The notes under the pieces: model-generated | Databases searched by the model: none | What the model was told of the DNA's origin: nothing | Seen by the model: only the letters and a program-made list of their open reading frames with translations | Part shown: piece by piece, positions 1 to 10,789 of the stretch | Layout: the number at the start of each line of letters is the position of its first letter | Position numbering within the stretch: position 1 is the stretch's first letter | DNA from: Sipunculus nudus | Taxonomy: Eukaryota; Annelida; Sipuncula; Golfingiida; Sipunculidae | Reading direction: 5' to 3' | DNA length: 64,000 nt | NCBI GenBank assembly: GCA_026874595.1 | Contig: CM049313.1 | Coordinates: 50,203,659 to 50,267,658, forward strand | Position numbers and translations under genes: made by a program

Positions 1-2
1 TT

Positions 3-860
3 AACTATTTAGAACTTAAAGCAGCACAGCTTGGTTTACAATCTTTTAAAACATTGTTTTCTGGCAAACATGTGCAGATACAAATGGACAACAGCACAGC
101 TGTTGCGTATATTCAAAATAAAGGGGGTACACACTCTATTAAATGCAATGAAATCACAACAGAGATTTGGAATTGGGCAGTTCAAAACAAAACTTGGCTT
201 AGTGCAACACATATCCCAGGTGTTGAAAATGTGGAAGCTGACAGACATAGTAGGAAATTTAATGATAGAACGGAATGGACTCTTAAAGATGGAATCTTTA
301 AGAAACTGACCTGTCTGTTTGGAAAACCCTCAATTGATCTTTTTGCATCAAGAATGAACAATAAAACAAACAATTATTTTTCATGGAAACCTGACCCAGG
401 TGCTTGTGCAATAGATGCTTTTCAACATTATTGGTCTTATGATTTACACTATGCATTCCCTCCTTTCAGCCTGCTAAACCAGGTGCTCCAGAAAATCCAA
501 ACGGACAGTGCAGATGTGTTAGTGATTGTTCCAGTTTGGGCCACACAGACATGGTTCCCAGTGCTCCTGAAGCTGCTGTGCAGAGAACCAATTCTACTAC
601 CTCCGGTCAACAGGATCCTGACACTGCCGCACAAACAGGGGGAGACACACCCACTCGCACAAAAAATGAGACTGATGGCATGTTTATTATCGGGGAAAGC
701 CTACAAGAGAGGGGTTTTTCAGAAAAAACTAAAAACATTATTATGCAGTCATGGCGTTCTGGAACTAAAAAACAGTACAATACTTACATTAGAAAATGGA
801 TTAAATACTGTGCTAAATTCAATTTTGATACCATTCAGCCAACATTACCCCAGGTCTTAG
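3..860 (+). CDS. DIRS RT/RNase H protein, C-terminal part (5' partial)
   Basis: The frame is open from base 3, before the first in-window ATG at 54, so this is the C-terminal 285 residues of a longer protein. RNase H degrades the RNA strand of the RNA:DNA hybrid during reverse transcription. RNase H acidic residues are visible: E4 in YLELKA, D29 in QMDNSTAV and D80 in VEADRHSR, with the intact HIPG block between the last two. A DIRS-typical segment follows (KPSIDLFASRMNNK, then the PPFSLL and VLVIVPVW blocks), which in these elements lies between RNase H and the end of the protein. The last ~108 codons overlap the recombinase frame. No stop or frameshift is seen within the window, so the copy looks young. 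Confidence 0.85.
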   Translation, partial: NYLELKAAQLGLQSFKTLFSGKHVQIQMDNSTAVAYIQNKGGTHSIKCNEITTEIWNWAVQNKTWLSATHIPGVENVEADRHSRKFNDRTEWTLKDGIFKKLTCLFGKPSIDLFASRMNNKTNNYFSWKPDPGACAIDAFQHYWSYDLHYAFPPFSLLNQVLQKIQTDSADVLVIVPVWATQTWFPVLLKLLCREPILLPPVNRILTLPHKQGETHPLAQKMRLMACLLSGKAYKRGVFQKKLKTLLCSHGVLELKNSTILTLENGLNTVLNSILIPFSQHYPRS

Positions 861-1663
861 GGTTCCTCACAGAACTGTTTGAAACTGGTTTGAAATACAG
901 TGCAATTTGTACAGCTAGGTCAGCTTTAGCATCTTTTTTACAGTTGAAATACAACTCGCCACTTGGTACTAATGCCATAGTGAAACGTTTCATGAAAGGG
1001 GTTTTCCATAGCAGACCCACTTTCCCACGCTACCAGACAACATGGGATACAAACGTTGTGTTGGACTTTCTAAGAAACTCGCCCCCTGCTTCACAACTGA
1101 CAACTAAAGAACTAACCCTCAAACTGGTTATGCTCGTGGCCCTAGTCTCAGGACAGCGCTGCCAATCTATCCATTTAATGGATCTGAAGTCAGTGTTTAA
1201 AAGTCATAGTGGAATAGCCTTCAGAATTGACTCACTTGTTAAACAGTCAAAACCAAACAGAGAACAACCAGTGATTATGTTATTACCTTTTCCAGAGGAC
1301 AGTAAACTATGCGTTTTGACTTTGCTATTGGAATATTTATTTAGAACAAGTAGTTATCGCAATAATTGCACACAATTGTTTCTTAGTTATAGTAAGCCGC
1401 ACAGACCTGTAACAAAAGACACAATTGCAAGATGGGTAAAAACTGTTATGCTCCAAGCTGGAGTGGACACTAATATATTCAAAGCACATAGTACAAGGGC
1501 AGCATCAACAAGCAAAGCATATGCTGCAAAGATACCTCTAAGTACCATCTTGCGCACTGCAGGATGGTCAAACAGTAACACTTTTGCCACATATTATCAA
1601 AAGCCTACAGCCAATCAGAGCTTTCCTCTCTCTGTGCTCGCAAAAAACAGCAGTGGTCCATAA
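536..1663 (+). CDS. DIRS tyrosine recombinase
   Basis: A 375-residue frame with the architecture of a phage-integrase-fold recombinase, which joins the circular cDNA to the target by strand exchange. Residues ~60-165 form a helical SAM-like core-binding domain (EKTKNIIMQSWRSGTKKQY onward). The catalytic domain follows, with R208 in SGQRCQSI, the H318-x-x-R321 box in KAHSTRAAS, W344 in TAGWSN at the second His/Trp position, and nucleophile Y353 or Y354 in ATYYQKP. All main catalytic positions are filled. The start is uncertain: the ATG at 536 lies inside the RT/RNase H frame, and the first ~50 residues are low-complexity (TSGQQDPDTAAQTGGDT), so the protein may start later or be made by a fusion mechanism. 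Full length for DIRS recombinases. Confidence 0.9.
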   Translation: MGHTDMVPSAPEAAVQRTNSTTSGQQDPDTAAQTGGDTPTRTKNETDGMFIIGESLQERGFSEKTKNIIMQSWRSGTKKQYNTYIRKWIKYCAKFNFDTIQPTLPQVLGFLTELFETGLKYSAICTARSALASFLQLKYNSPLGTNAIVKRFMKGVFHSRPTFPRYQTTWDTNVVLDFLRNSPPASQLTTKELTLKLVMLVALVSGQRCQSIHLMDLKSVFKSHSGIAFRIDSLVKQSKPNREQPVIMLLPFPEDSKLCVLTLLLEYLFRTSSYRNNCTQLFLSYSKPHRPVTKDTIARWVKTVMLQAGVDTNIFKAHSTRAASTSKAYAAKIPLSTILRTAGWSNSNTFATYYQKPTANQSFPLSVLAKNSSGP

Positions 1664-1757
1664 ACCAGTATTATAAATGTAGAACTTGTGTTCATTCACA
1701 ATTGCTAATATGTTTTGCACTAGGACAGATCACATGATGGTAATTCATGTATTTTTT

Positions 1758-1763
1758 AATAAA
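1758..1763 (+). promoter_or_regulatory. Possible polyadenylation signal of the DIRS element
   Basis: AATAAA lies about 95 bases after the recombinase stop codon and upstream of the inverted repeat. A 3'-end signal is plausible here, but the hexamer is common in AT-rich DNA. Confidence 0.3.
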
Positions 1764-1808
1764 GTTCATTGGTGGTATATTGTTGTTCGTGTTCACACCT
1801 GCTTTGAA

Positions 1809-2100
1809 ATCTCGTAGAATCCCGAATGATCAGATGAGAGTTAAATTTTAAAATTAAACGAGACTTACCTCTTAAGTTGAAGTTTGATTGTAATTTAACT
1901 CTCATCTGGATCATTTTAGGGATTATATGCCCAGCCCTACAAGAAACCCACCCTAACTGTAGGCGTGAACACTCCGCTTCAAAAATTGACCTCCGCGCAT
2001 GCGCACGCACATCTCGTATAATCCCTAAAATGATCCAGATGAGAGTTAAATTACAATCAAACTTCAACTTAAGAGGTAAGTCTCGTTTAATTTTAAAATA
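1809..2100. repeat. DIRS internal complementary region / terminal inverted repeat
   Basis: Bases 1845-1927 and 2017-2099 are reverse complements over 83 bases with no mismatch that I can find, separated by an 89-base loop. A third partial copy at 1809-1846 (ATCTCGTAGAATCCC...) repeats the start of the right arm (2011-2052) in direct orientation. DIRS elements carry such a complementary region near the 3' end, which templates completion of the ends and circularisation. The perfect match implies recent activity or gene conversion between arms. The arms also contain AAGAGGTAAGTCT, which resembles a splice donor. Confidence 0.75.
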
Positions 2101-4112
2101 TAACGATCATATCAAAATACAATAGTTTCTGTTTTTGCAATATTTCTTCGATATTTTTATGCTGTTAGGTACAATAAGGTCTATTCTGCAAATTCATTTT
2201 CTGAGAATTTGCAAAACCGCAAGGCACAAACATTATTCCTTTATAAATATATTGTAAAATACGTTAATTGAAAAATCAACAACAAATCAATAAAACATCA
2301 TCAAAATATTTGGCATGGCAAAAAAAGTTCAGTAAACGTTAAGAATAATTTTCTTACAGAGCAAATATTATAGATATAAAACATCTGTTTTATAATAGAA
2401 CCTGATACCAGCAGCAATTAAGTCCGCAATATAGGAGGTCCAAAAGCGCACGGTAAACTGTATCGACAATTCCGACTATAGTCCGGTGATTAAATTTAAA
2501 ATACCTGTTAAATTTTGTTTCTGAGGAAAAAGTAAAGGAATCAAATAAAAATTAGTATACACGGAAAATTCAGATGCATGGATTTTCATTGAGATTAATA
2601 ATTTCTATTCAGCAGTAGTAAAATGGGAATAATTAATATTTGTAATTGAAATATTTATCTTAGCTTAAATATCTAAATTGATTCATCCAAACGGTTTGGT
2701 TTCATTATTGCATAGTGTCGCCATTTTTATCAGAATGAAATTAGTTGCAAATATTCTTAAATTATTATTAAATATACATTTATTTGAAGTTGAAATGTTA
2801 AAATGAAACATAAGGGTTGAAATAATTATAAAATAAATATCAAGATTGAAAAAGTTTGAAAGAAAGAGTAAAACACTTGAAATAAGAATGAATTTTAGTT
2901 TGAAAAAAAAACATTATTTGCTTTAATATACAAATCGATCAGATTTTATAACCACAAATTTAAAAAAAAATGTACATATTATCTGGAATATTGTTACCCT
3001 TTTCTGGTATAAATTTTTACATTTTTTTTTAATATCGTAAAACTCCAACATATTGAAAGGCATTTTGTTTAAGTTTTGTGTGGTAGATGTGTGTTTGTTT
3101 ATGTTCCAGTGATGTCCTACTGGGATATTTTGAATTTTCATGTTTGTTCAACGTATAGAAAATATATTTGTTTTTATTTTGTATAACATCATAATTAATA
3201 ACCTTATTTTAATGCCATATAAAGGTTTATTTTTTACATATTTTTTATTCAGTGGTACATCCATAGGGGGAGCAAGCCCGTTCAGATGTAATCTCTCATT
3301 TATCAGTTCTTTTCCCGTTTATTCGTGATTAATTTTAATTTTTTTTTTCAGATTACCTTTTTATTTCCTAGCAATTTCATTATTATATTTATCACTTTTC
3401 AATTCATAAGTTGGCGATATTAAATAACAACTATTAATCACTTCACTGAGAGATCATCCAGAGAGAGGCAGTCTTTTCGTATCACACTCTTCTCGGTCAA
3501 TACAAAAAGGAACAATCCTCCCTCCCTCCCTCACCCCCCCCCCCCCCAATCGCGTCACCGAGTGAGTCAGACACGGTCTCCCCATAGAACTCCGCTGGGG
3601 TTAAAAACGACCGTGAAAAATCTCACGGCTCCTTGGCTGCATTATACTCAGACTCACGCACTGTGCTCTGCTGTCAGAGCCTCTGCGCTCATTCACAGAT
3701 CACAAAAGTCGGTAAAATGCAAATTTGTCATAAGACTTAAACATATCAATCATTTTACAACGAGTAATGCATTTAAAAGGTGACATTTTGCAAGTCAAAA
3801 ATGTATAGACACGCATTTCATCACTGGCAATAACATATTACGAACTATTTAATTTATGGACTTTCCAGTTTATACCGTGATTTTTTAGAAATATATATAT
3901 TAAAGCCACCCAAAGGTTAGTCCCAAACCCCTTAAGTTTAAATACATTATTAAAAAAATGTAGGAGAATAGCAGTTGCAGAACATAAAATCCTCTGTTAA
4001 ATTTTTTGTTAAAGGTTTATCAAAATGTCCTTTTTACATTTTATATTTTAAAAGTTAAAACATCCCCTCATATACCCACCCCGTACCCTCGTGAAATATA
4101 TTACGTGATAGT
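2101..4112. other. AT-rich stretch without a recognisable gene
   Basis: All six frames are broken by stops and no protein family is recognisable. Bases 3463-3720 stand out as locally GC-richer, with (CCCT)n, a C run at 3534-3547 and CpG-containing sequence (AATCGCGTCACCGAG), but no promoter can be assigned. Most of the rest is A/T-run DNA. Confidence 0.6.

Positions 4113-4146
<34 letters not shown>
4113..4146. repeat. (AC)n(AT)n microsatellite
   Basis: A short CA run passes directly into an AT dinucleotide run, just upstream of the AGCTCAGCTGA element. Confidence 0.95.
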
Positions 4147-4246
4147 CAAATTTATAAAAGAAATATTAAGAACTAGTTTTCTGATTATGTATCATGAATT
4201 TTTAGCTCAGCTGACTATAAGTCATCTAAGCTATAGTCATGGTCCA

Positions 4247-4323
4247 TTGTCCGTCGTCCGTCCGTCTGTCTGTCCGTCCGTCCGTCCGTCTGTCTGTCTG
4301 TCCGTCTGGATGTCCGTCCGTAA
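4247..4323. repeat. (GTCC/GTCT)n microsatellite
   Basis: A run of GTCCGTCC and GTCTGTCTG units just inside the left end of the AGCTCAGCTGA element. A shorter TTTTTCCGTCCGTCCC tract sits in the same place in the copy at 25.99 kb, and CGGACGGATGACAGAC in the inverted copy at 59.3 kb, so the tract belongs to the family. Confidence 0.9.
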
Positions 4324-4377
4324 GACTGGCACGTTTCGACACCGTTGGACCTACGAATCTGAATTTCGGCATACAGT

Positions 4378-5610
4378 TAGATGTCCCCATAATCTCCTAC
4401 CATGCCAAAAATTGGGTCAATAGGACTTCGTTCCTTTGAGATATTAAGGAAAAACCTCAATTTTTTATTAGAAATCTATTTTCAAATTTCAGGATTGCCT
4501 AATATCAAAACCACTCATCTGGTTTTCTTCATATTTACCATAAATATTCCTCTATATAGTTCCTATGTACATGCCAGATATTAAGTCAGTATTATATAAT
4601 TTAAAAAAGTTATTGGCCCAAACATAATGCACTTTGTAAAAAAATCAGGAAGATATTTTGTCACTTAAGACCCAAAGTGTTAAAGGTAGGGACTTTTTTC
4701 CAGTAATACAACTTTAATTAATCAAAATATTATTGTATACCAAAAATTAGATCAAAATCTGTTAAATTTTTTAAAATATTGGCAAAAATATAAAATTGGT
4801 ACCTTAAATTTTGCCCAACTTTGGTCATGGCACGTTTTTTTCCTGTAAGTACTGTAGATTTAATTTTCACACCATGTATACATAAAGATTTAATCTGTTA
4901 AAATCTGAAATTTGAAAATAAAAGCTGCAAAATTAGGCTAGTTATTGAATTTTTTTGGAGGCTCTTGTTGTATTCCCTTACATTGTCAAGCAGTCCACTT
5001 TGATGACTGTAGGTCATTCAGTGCACATCTCTATGCTCCCCAGGCTGTTGACATAATTTTAGATGTCCCCAAAATCTCCTACCATACCGAAAATTGGGTC
5101 ATTAGGACTTTGTTCCTTCGAGATATTAAGGAAAAAAACTCCGTTTTCCATAAAAAAAAGCCATTGTTACACTTCAAGGCTGCCTAATATCAAAACCACT
5201 GATCTGTTTTTGATCGTATTTAGTATTCACATTCTTTTATACATTTTCTATGAACATACCAAAAATTAGGTCAGTATTGAGTATTATTTTGAAGTTATGG
5301 GCCAAAACATAATGCAATTTTTAAAAAAATCAGGAAATATATTTACTCACATGAGAATTGCTGAACCTAGAGACCTTTTTTCAGGAATATAACTTTATTT
5401 AATCAAAATTCAATTGTTTACCCAAAATTAGATCTGAATTTTGCAAATTTTTCAAGTTATTAGCATAAATAGAAAACAATACCTTAAATTTTGTCCAACT
5501 TTGGCACTGTTGATTTAATTTTCCCAGCATATATGCATAAGGATTTAATCTTTTAAAATCTGAACTTTCAAAAGAAATTAATTGGAATAAATAGCTTTTA
5601 TTCATGTTTT
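4378..5610 (+). repeat. Two ~680-bp direct repeat units
   Basis: Unit 1 begins TAGATGTCCCCATAATCTCC (4378) and unit 2 begins TAGATGTCCCCAAAATCTCC (5060), an offset of 682 bases. Parallel landmarks follow in both: GAGATATTAAGGAAAAA, GCCTAATATCAAAACCACT, ACATAATGCA, and TTTTGCCCAACTTTGG or TTTTGTCCAACTTTGG. The units are diverged, so this is an old duplication within the element. Confidence 0.75.
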
Positions 5611-7362
5611 CACACACCATGTCAAGTGTTCTTTACATCTAGCCCACCTGGTAGTACAACCTTCACTTGCATTATGTAACCCACCCCAGGCAGCTTACCT
5701 TGGCCCAGCTTGGCCACTACTAGCAGGCTTCCCCTCGCCCTGCACTCATCCCCTCCCAGCTGGTGCATAAACTAGATGAATGTTAAAATTTTTCTGTATT
5801 TTATTTTATTCTTGGACATGCTACATTTTAGATTTTGTATTGAACCACCAGGGTTACAATGATAAAAGTGTACATTTAATTGTGTCCACAAAGTGGTGTA
5901 TTGCTGTGAAAGTCTAGATGTTCATGAGACAAGTAATTCCTTACTTCAGAAGAGTAAAAACTTCACCAGGTGTGAAATTGACTATTAATTCCAGTAATTA
6001 ATTAAAACTGGGATAGTAATTAGCACAATGATATTGTTTGTCCCTCATTCAACCAACAGTGTGTATACTTTATTTGAAAAGATGTTTTATTTTGTCAAAT
6101 TTACTTTTATTTTATTTTGGTGAATAAAATTAAGCATGTCCTGAAAACTCCAATATGCAAAACTTTTTAATAGTGATTCAAGGAATATTCTTGTAGATGC
6201 CATGTTGTGGCATTATTTTTCTTTTAAAATCAGTTAAAACATTTATGATTTAAAAATAATAAAATATATGTGTATGCATAATATGACCCAATGTTTTTTA
6301 CTCTGTATATATAATGATTGCAACTTTTGCAACAATTCTAATATTTTAACTTATATTTTCAGGTTTTTTAATTAAAAATTTATAAACCTGTAAATAAAAA
6401 AATGATACAGATAAAAACTTCTTAATGGAAAAAGTGGATCTGCTTAAAAAATAGGATATATATAAACTTAAATGCATTATTCTCTTGAAAGTGAAATAAA
6501 GGTATTAGTCCATTCTGTCCACTTGCCTGTCCATCTGTAAATTTTCGTATGCAACACAGTATCTCAAAACTTTTACTGTTTTTCTTCATGACAGTCTTGT
6601 CAGAGTATTAGTTTGCAATCATATATTTAGAACTTTACTATAACCAAGTAGGAGGGCCCCTTTCCTCTTAGCTTTTCATATTCTTATATAAATGAAAAAC
6701 ATTACAATAGAATATTTCTATATCCACCTTCGTGCTGCCCTCACTTTTCCCTTCTCCGAACCCCATCCCAAAGTCAGCCTCAGTAAGCAAGAACAAGATG
6801 AATCAGATATATTCATACTTTAATATTTTGTATAACTATTCGTCCATAGGTACCTATGTACATGCCAGAAATTATGTCAATATTGTGTAATATGTAGACA
6901 TAGTGGGCATCACAATAATGTACCTTGTCAAGACTAAAGAGATATTGTGTCATACAGTCACATATTCATAAATCACTTCATCAGCATAGTTAATCATAAC
7001 ATCATATCTGTCAAATTGAACGCTTGCAGACTACCATACACTTTAGATCCTTCAACAAATAGCCTTATCATCTACTACTGCTTATTACTGCTGTCACTGC
7101 ATTCATATTTGCTCAAATATATCACAATTTTCAACCCCTCCTAAATAATTAAAAAATAAACCACTTTATTTGACTCTATTTATCCATCAGTCAGGTAATT
7201 TCATTTATCATTTACTCACATATTACATTACATTCATTTATAATAGCCCAACATGTACATGATATTCATAAGCTTTATCGACTCGATATAGTATCACAGT
7301 GGAGAAACATTTATAGTCCAATCACGATCAGCTGAGCGCCGTGACCCATGGGTCCCTTGTTT

Positions 7363-9036
7363 TTATTCACTCATTAAAAGCAGAATCATGCATAAGCAAT
7401 TTAATTATATATATAACTATAATATTGATGAAACTGCATTCAATCTGGGGCTCTTAACCGACCACAAGTTAACCAGTGCGTCTCTGTGACTTCCGAGTTA
7501 TACACATTTCGATCACATCCCAGCTTCTTATGTGCATATGACTACCGAGATGGCATCCGAGCACAAAATCGTCTATAACTTTCAGATTAAAGAATAGATA
7601 TCTATGATTCTGCACAGAATATAGATCTTATTCATTCAGAAAAAACAAAACTGTATTGAAACGTTAGAATTTTGTTTAAACTGCTTTATTTATTTGATTT
7701 CCGGCTTCCGGCTTCCGTCATCCAAGTTTTATATACACGACTCCGCCATGACACATTCACATTGGAACCAGAAGAACCGCTTCACATGAATCGGTGCCCC
7801 AGTGATAAAAGGAGATAATAAATAAAATTATTTTTGTGTAAACATTTTTTCTTCGATATTAAGCACATATAATACGGCTATATGTGATGCCAAATAATAC
7901 CAGACAGCAAATATTTTGATCCGATCCTTGGAATGGGCGTTCTGTTTTGATTCGCATCATGACTCCAGGCCCGTCAGTTTATTTCCGAAGGCTTAGTGTC
8001 ATGATGTCATTGCTAGTGAAAGTCCGGCATTGGCTTTCGAAACCATACCTGCCAGTACATAAAGATAAGTATTCAGACACGTTAACAATCGACAAACGGG
8101 ACTGGCTACAAAGGGAATATACCTATAATTAATGCCATTTGAAACCCTTAAATAGTTTATTTATGAAACAGCAACAAGATTTTTGTGTAAGCGCAAATGT
8201 TTATGACAGTATGTTGTTCCTTGCATTGTTTAGCATATTAAATGTATACCTTCTGTTTAATGCTAGATCCAGCTCGGACAGAATTAACCATTTAAACTTT
8301 TAAAACAATTTTGAATATGAAATTGACAATTATATCATTTGATTGAAGATAATTATTCGTTTAGCATATATACTGCTCAGGCTTGCCAAAGAGTCAGATT
8401 TAATGTCAGAAGTAATAAATGTGCGGCTGGGTTTTGCTTTTGTACATTTCTTGCCAGTACTACTGCCTGTGTCAAATGAAGGGTTGAAACCTGAGTTTGT
8501 TAGACTATTAAAAAATATAGCCGATTTTAGATTATTCAGATCTTAAACCCAGGAGCTTCACGGGGCACTGCTAACTGATCTCCTGTCATAGCATAGCCCA
8601 AGGAACCGATTCGCCGCCCATGAATTACTAGTTACAAGGTATTCAAACCGAGTAAGATTGCCAGAATTTAAATGTGGACAGGTTATTATGCACTTGATTA
8701 TATTTAAACAAATTGTCATCGCCATGAACACACCTTAGGATTCAATTCCATTGCCAAATCTATAAGGTTTGCTAAACATACTTTTTTCTATTTGCAAATT
8801 AACGTACTCTGCAAGATGGAAGTAAAATGCTTTTTCAAACCATACCAATCTAGGAAACCGTTGATTAAAGCCAAATAAGATTGTTTCCTTTCCTTAATAG
8901 GAGCCAACGCAACAAGATAAGATGGCAAAGCTGCGGACATGGAAGCGGGTAAAGACACTAGTAAGCAACTCGTCTTAAATTACAACAAGGTCTGTGTTTC
9001 GTCCTTTACCAGAAAGACCAAATATTATTTAATTTT
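7363..9036. other. No gene recognised
   Basis: Only short chance frames are present. A small direct repeat TTCCGGCTTCCGGCTTCCG lies at about 7700. Nothing supports a function. Confidence 0.6.
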
Positions 9037-9590
9037 GTAGACACTTGAATTGATGTAGACACCTTATTCTCTAAAATAGGACAAGAACTAAGCGAGATAT
9101 GAGCACTAATTTGCATATTAAATATATATTGAATGGTAGCTCGAAACGGTTCATCATACTCCTCTACCACGGACAGATTGGAGTAGACACCTTAATCTCT
9201 ATGACAGGAGAAGAACTAAGAGAGATGTGAACAAAGTAAGAAATTCCAATAATGGCGGCAGCTAATTTTCTTATTAAATATTCATTGAATGACAGCTAAA
9301 AATGATTCATCATACTCCTCTACGCTAAAAACCTGGGTGTAGACACCTTAATATCTAAGATAGGACAAGAACTAAATGAGGTGTGAGCAAAATAAGAAGT
9401 TCCAATATTGGCGACAGCTTATTTGCATATTTAACATTCATTAAACTGTAGTTTGAAACGCTTCATCATACTCGTGTACCATGAAAACATTGGGGGTAGA
9501 CACTTAAATCTCTATGATAGGACAAGCTGCAAGAGAAAAAATGAGTAAAATAAAAAGTTCCAATAATGACGAAAGCATATTAAAGGGTTT
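9037..9590. repeat. ~155-bp tandem array, about four units
   Basis: The landmark GTAGACACCTT or close variants recurs at 9055, 9183, 9339 and 9496. Each is followed by TCTCTAAAATAGGACAAGAA or variants, then TTTGCATATTAAA-like sequence and TTCATCATACTCCTCTAC. Spacings are 128, 156 and 157, so the first unit is shortened. Units are clearly diverged and no coding is evident. Confidence 0.85.
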
Positions 9591-10780
9591 AACGCAAAAT
9601 GCCCAAAGGTGTCAGGGCGATAACATCTCTAATATTAATAGGTAGGTTCCAAAGGTCATGGAACTGCAAAACCGTTTGATGCGGACACCAATGCACTTAG
9701 TCCTGTTTGACTGTCGGACTAAAGGATGAGCACCTTTTGTTTCGGATCGTTGACTATAAAGGTGACGGAACCTGGAGAAAACGAGCGTCCCTTGACGGGC
9801 CACTAGTATCCTCTCTCAACTTCTGGGATCGAACCCTTGTCTACAGGGTAGAGTTCCGAGAGTTTACCCTTCGCGTGCGTTATAACGATCCACGTGATAC
9901 AAGACAATTTAGCAATATCAGCGACGTTTTACTGTTATTCAATAACACTTCGAGGATTATAAACTATTTAAATATAAAGAAAACACGGTAATAGTTATTA
10001 AGGCTATTAACTTTTTTTTTTTTTTTTAAATCCTTGCTCCTAATGACAATCATTAATTTATGTGTTTACGTTTATGAACAGATAAGTTATGTGACCGTTT
10101 TCTATATATTGTTGCTGGCTTAAAATCGCTCATACCGTTTAATTTGTAACAGTGTGGTATATCAAGGATTCAATACATTAGGAGCTGCAATATTCAATAA
10201 TTGTCTAGAAAAAGAGTTGTACTGTTTCATCACACAATTCAGTTTATGTGAGAGCGACTGATTTGTGTCTGTCTCATCAACACCATAGGACAATTGCTGT
10301 TGTTTTCTGTTTGAAATGCTGTTAAAAACATAAATATTTATATATTTTTCACACATTCAGAGAGCGATTGTTTACTTTTTAATAAAAAAATTCAAAATTT
10401 CCGTAAAAAATAAAAGGTCCCTTTATATTAGGTGTTATAGATATTATCTTCCAGGTAAATCCATATAAAAAAAAATACAAAAATCGGTTGCATTTTTCAT
10501 TTTTAAAGTATGTATTGGAAGTCAGGTGAGATTTTTATTAATATTCATCACATCACCCAACATGTACATATACCTTGGTGGTTAAAGCGAAACAAAAGCT
10601 TATGACATCTCAATACAATCCAAAAGCTTTAATAAAAATATAAATCATATTGTATTATAACCTAAATCTCGACTCATAAGTGCAACAAGCAGACCATGGA
10701 CTTATCCTCATAGGAATATTGCTTTGCAGACTAGAGGTTTGGTGTAACCATTTACTTTTTATAACTGACTTCTCTCCCGC
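9591..10780. other. No gene recognised
   Basis: Frames at 9612-9803 and 9707-9991 overlap on opposite strands and match no family I know. A poly-T tract lies near 10010-10027. Confidence 0.5.
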
Positions 10781-10789
10781 ACTCCAAAC

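Larger units (their letters stand above)
1..2105 (+). mobile_element. DIRS-type tyrosine-recombinase retrotransposon, 3' half
   Basis: The window opens inside a retroelement. The order seen is the end of an RT/RNase H reading frame, a tyrosine recombinase frame overlapping it by about 325 bases in another frame, then a non-coding tail with a large inverted repeat. Known DIRS elements have this order: gag and RT/RNase H overlapped by a recombinase, then an internal complementary region and terminal repeat. They integrate through a circular intermediate using the recombinase instead of a DDE integrase. The 5' end, gag and RT palm lie off the window. The right edge is inferred from the end of the inverted repeat. 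Ngaro or PAT-like elements are alternatives, but the inverted rather than split direct repeats favour DIRS proper. Confidence 0.82.
4199..7362 (+). mobile_element. AGCTCAGCTGA-family non-autonomous element, diverged copy
   Basis: The left end reads TTTAGCTCAGCTGAC and the right end (7327-7362) reads CAGCTGAGCGCCGTGACC then CATGGGTCCCTTGTTTTT. The same left and right termini occur at 25949/32209 and, reversed, at 57907/59360. No coding region is seen. The interior holds a GTCC/GTCT microsatellite (4247-4323) and a pair of long direct repeats. Elements of this style are, from memory, common in bivalve genomes. The 3.2-kb length is larger than the other copies, so 5.7-7.3 kb may include a later insertion, or the two ends may belong to different copies. 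Confidence 0.5.

Noticed and set aside
3463-3720. Promoter or CpG island
   Set aside because: Local GC enrichment and CpGs are present, but there is no adjoining gene or transcript evidence and the stretch includes simple C-rich repeats.
9815-9845. tRNA gene candidate at GGGATCGAACCC
   Set aside because: The B-box match stands alone. No A box at the right distance and no acceptor-stem pairing were found.
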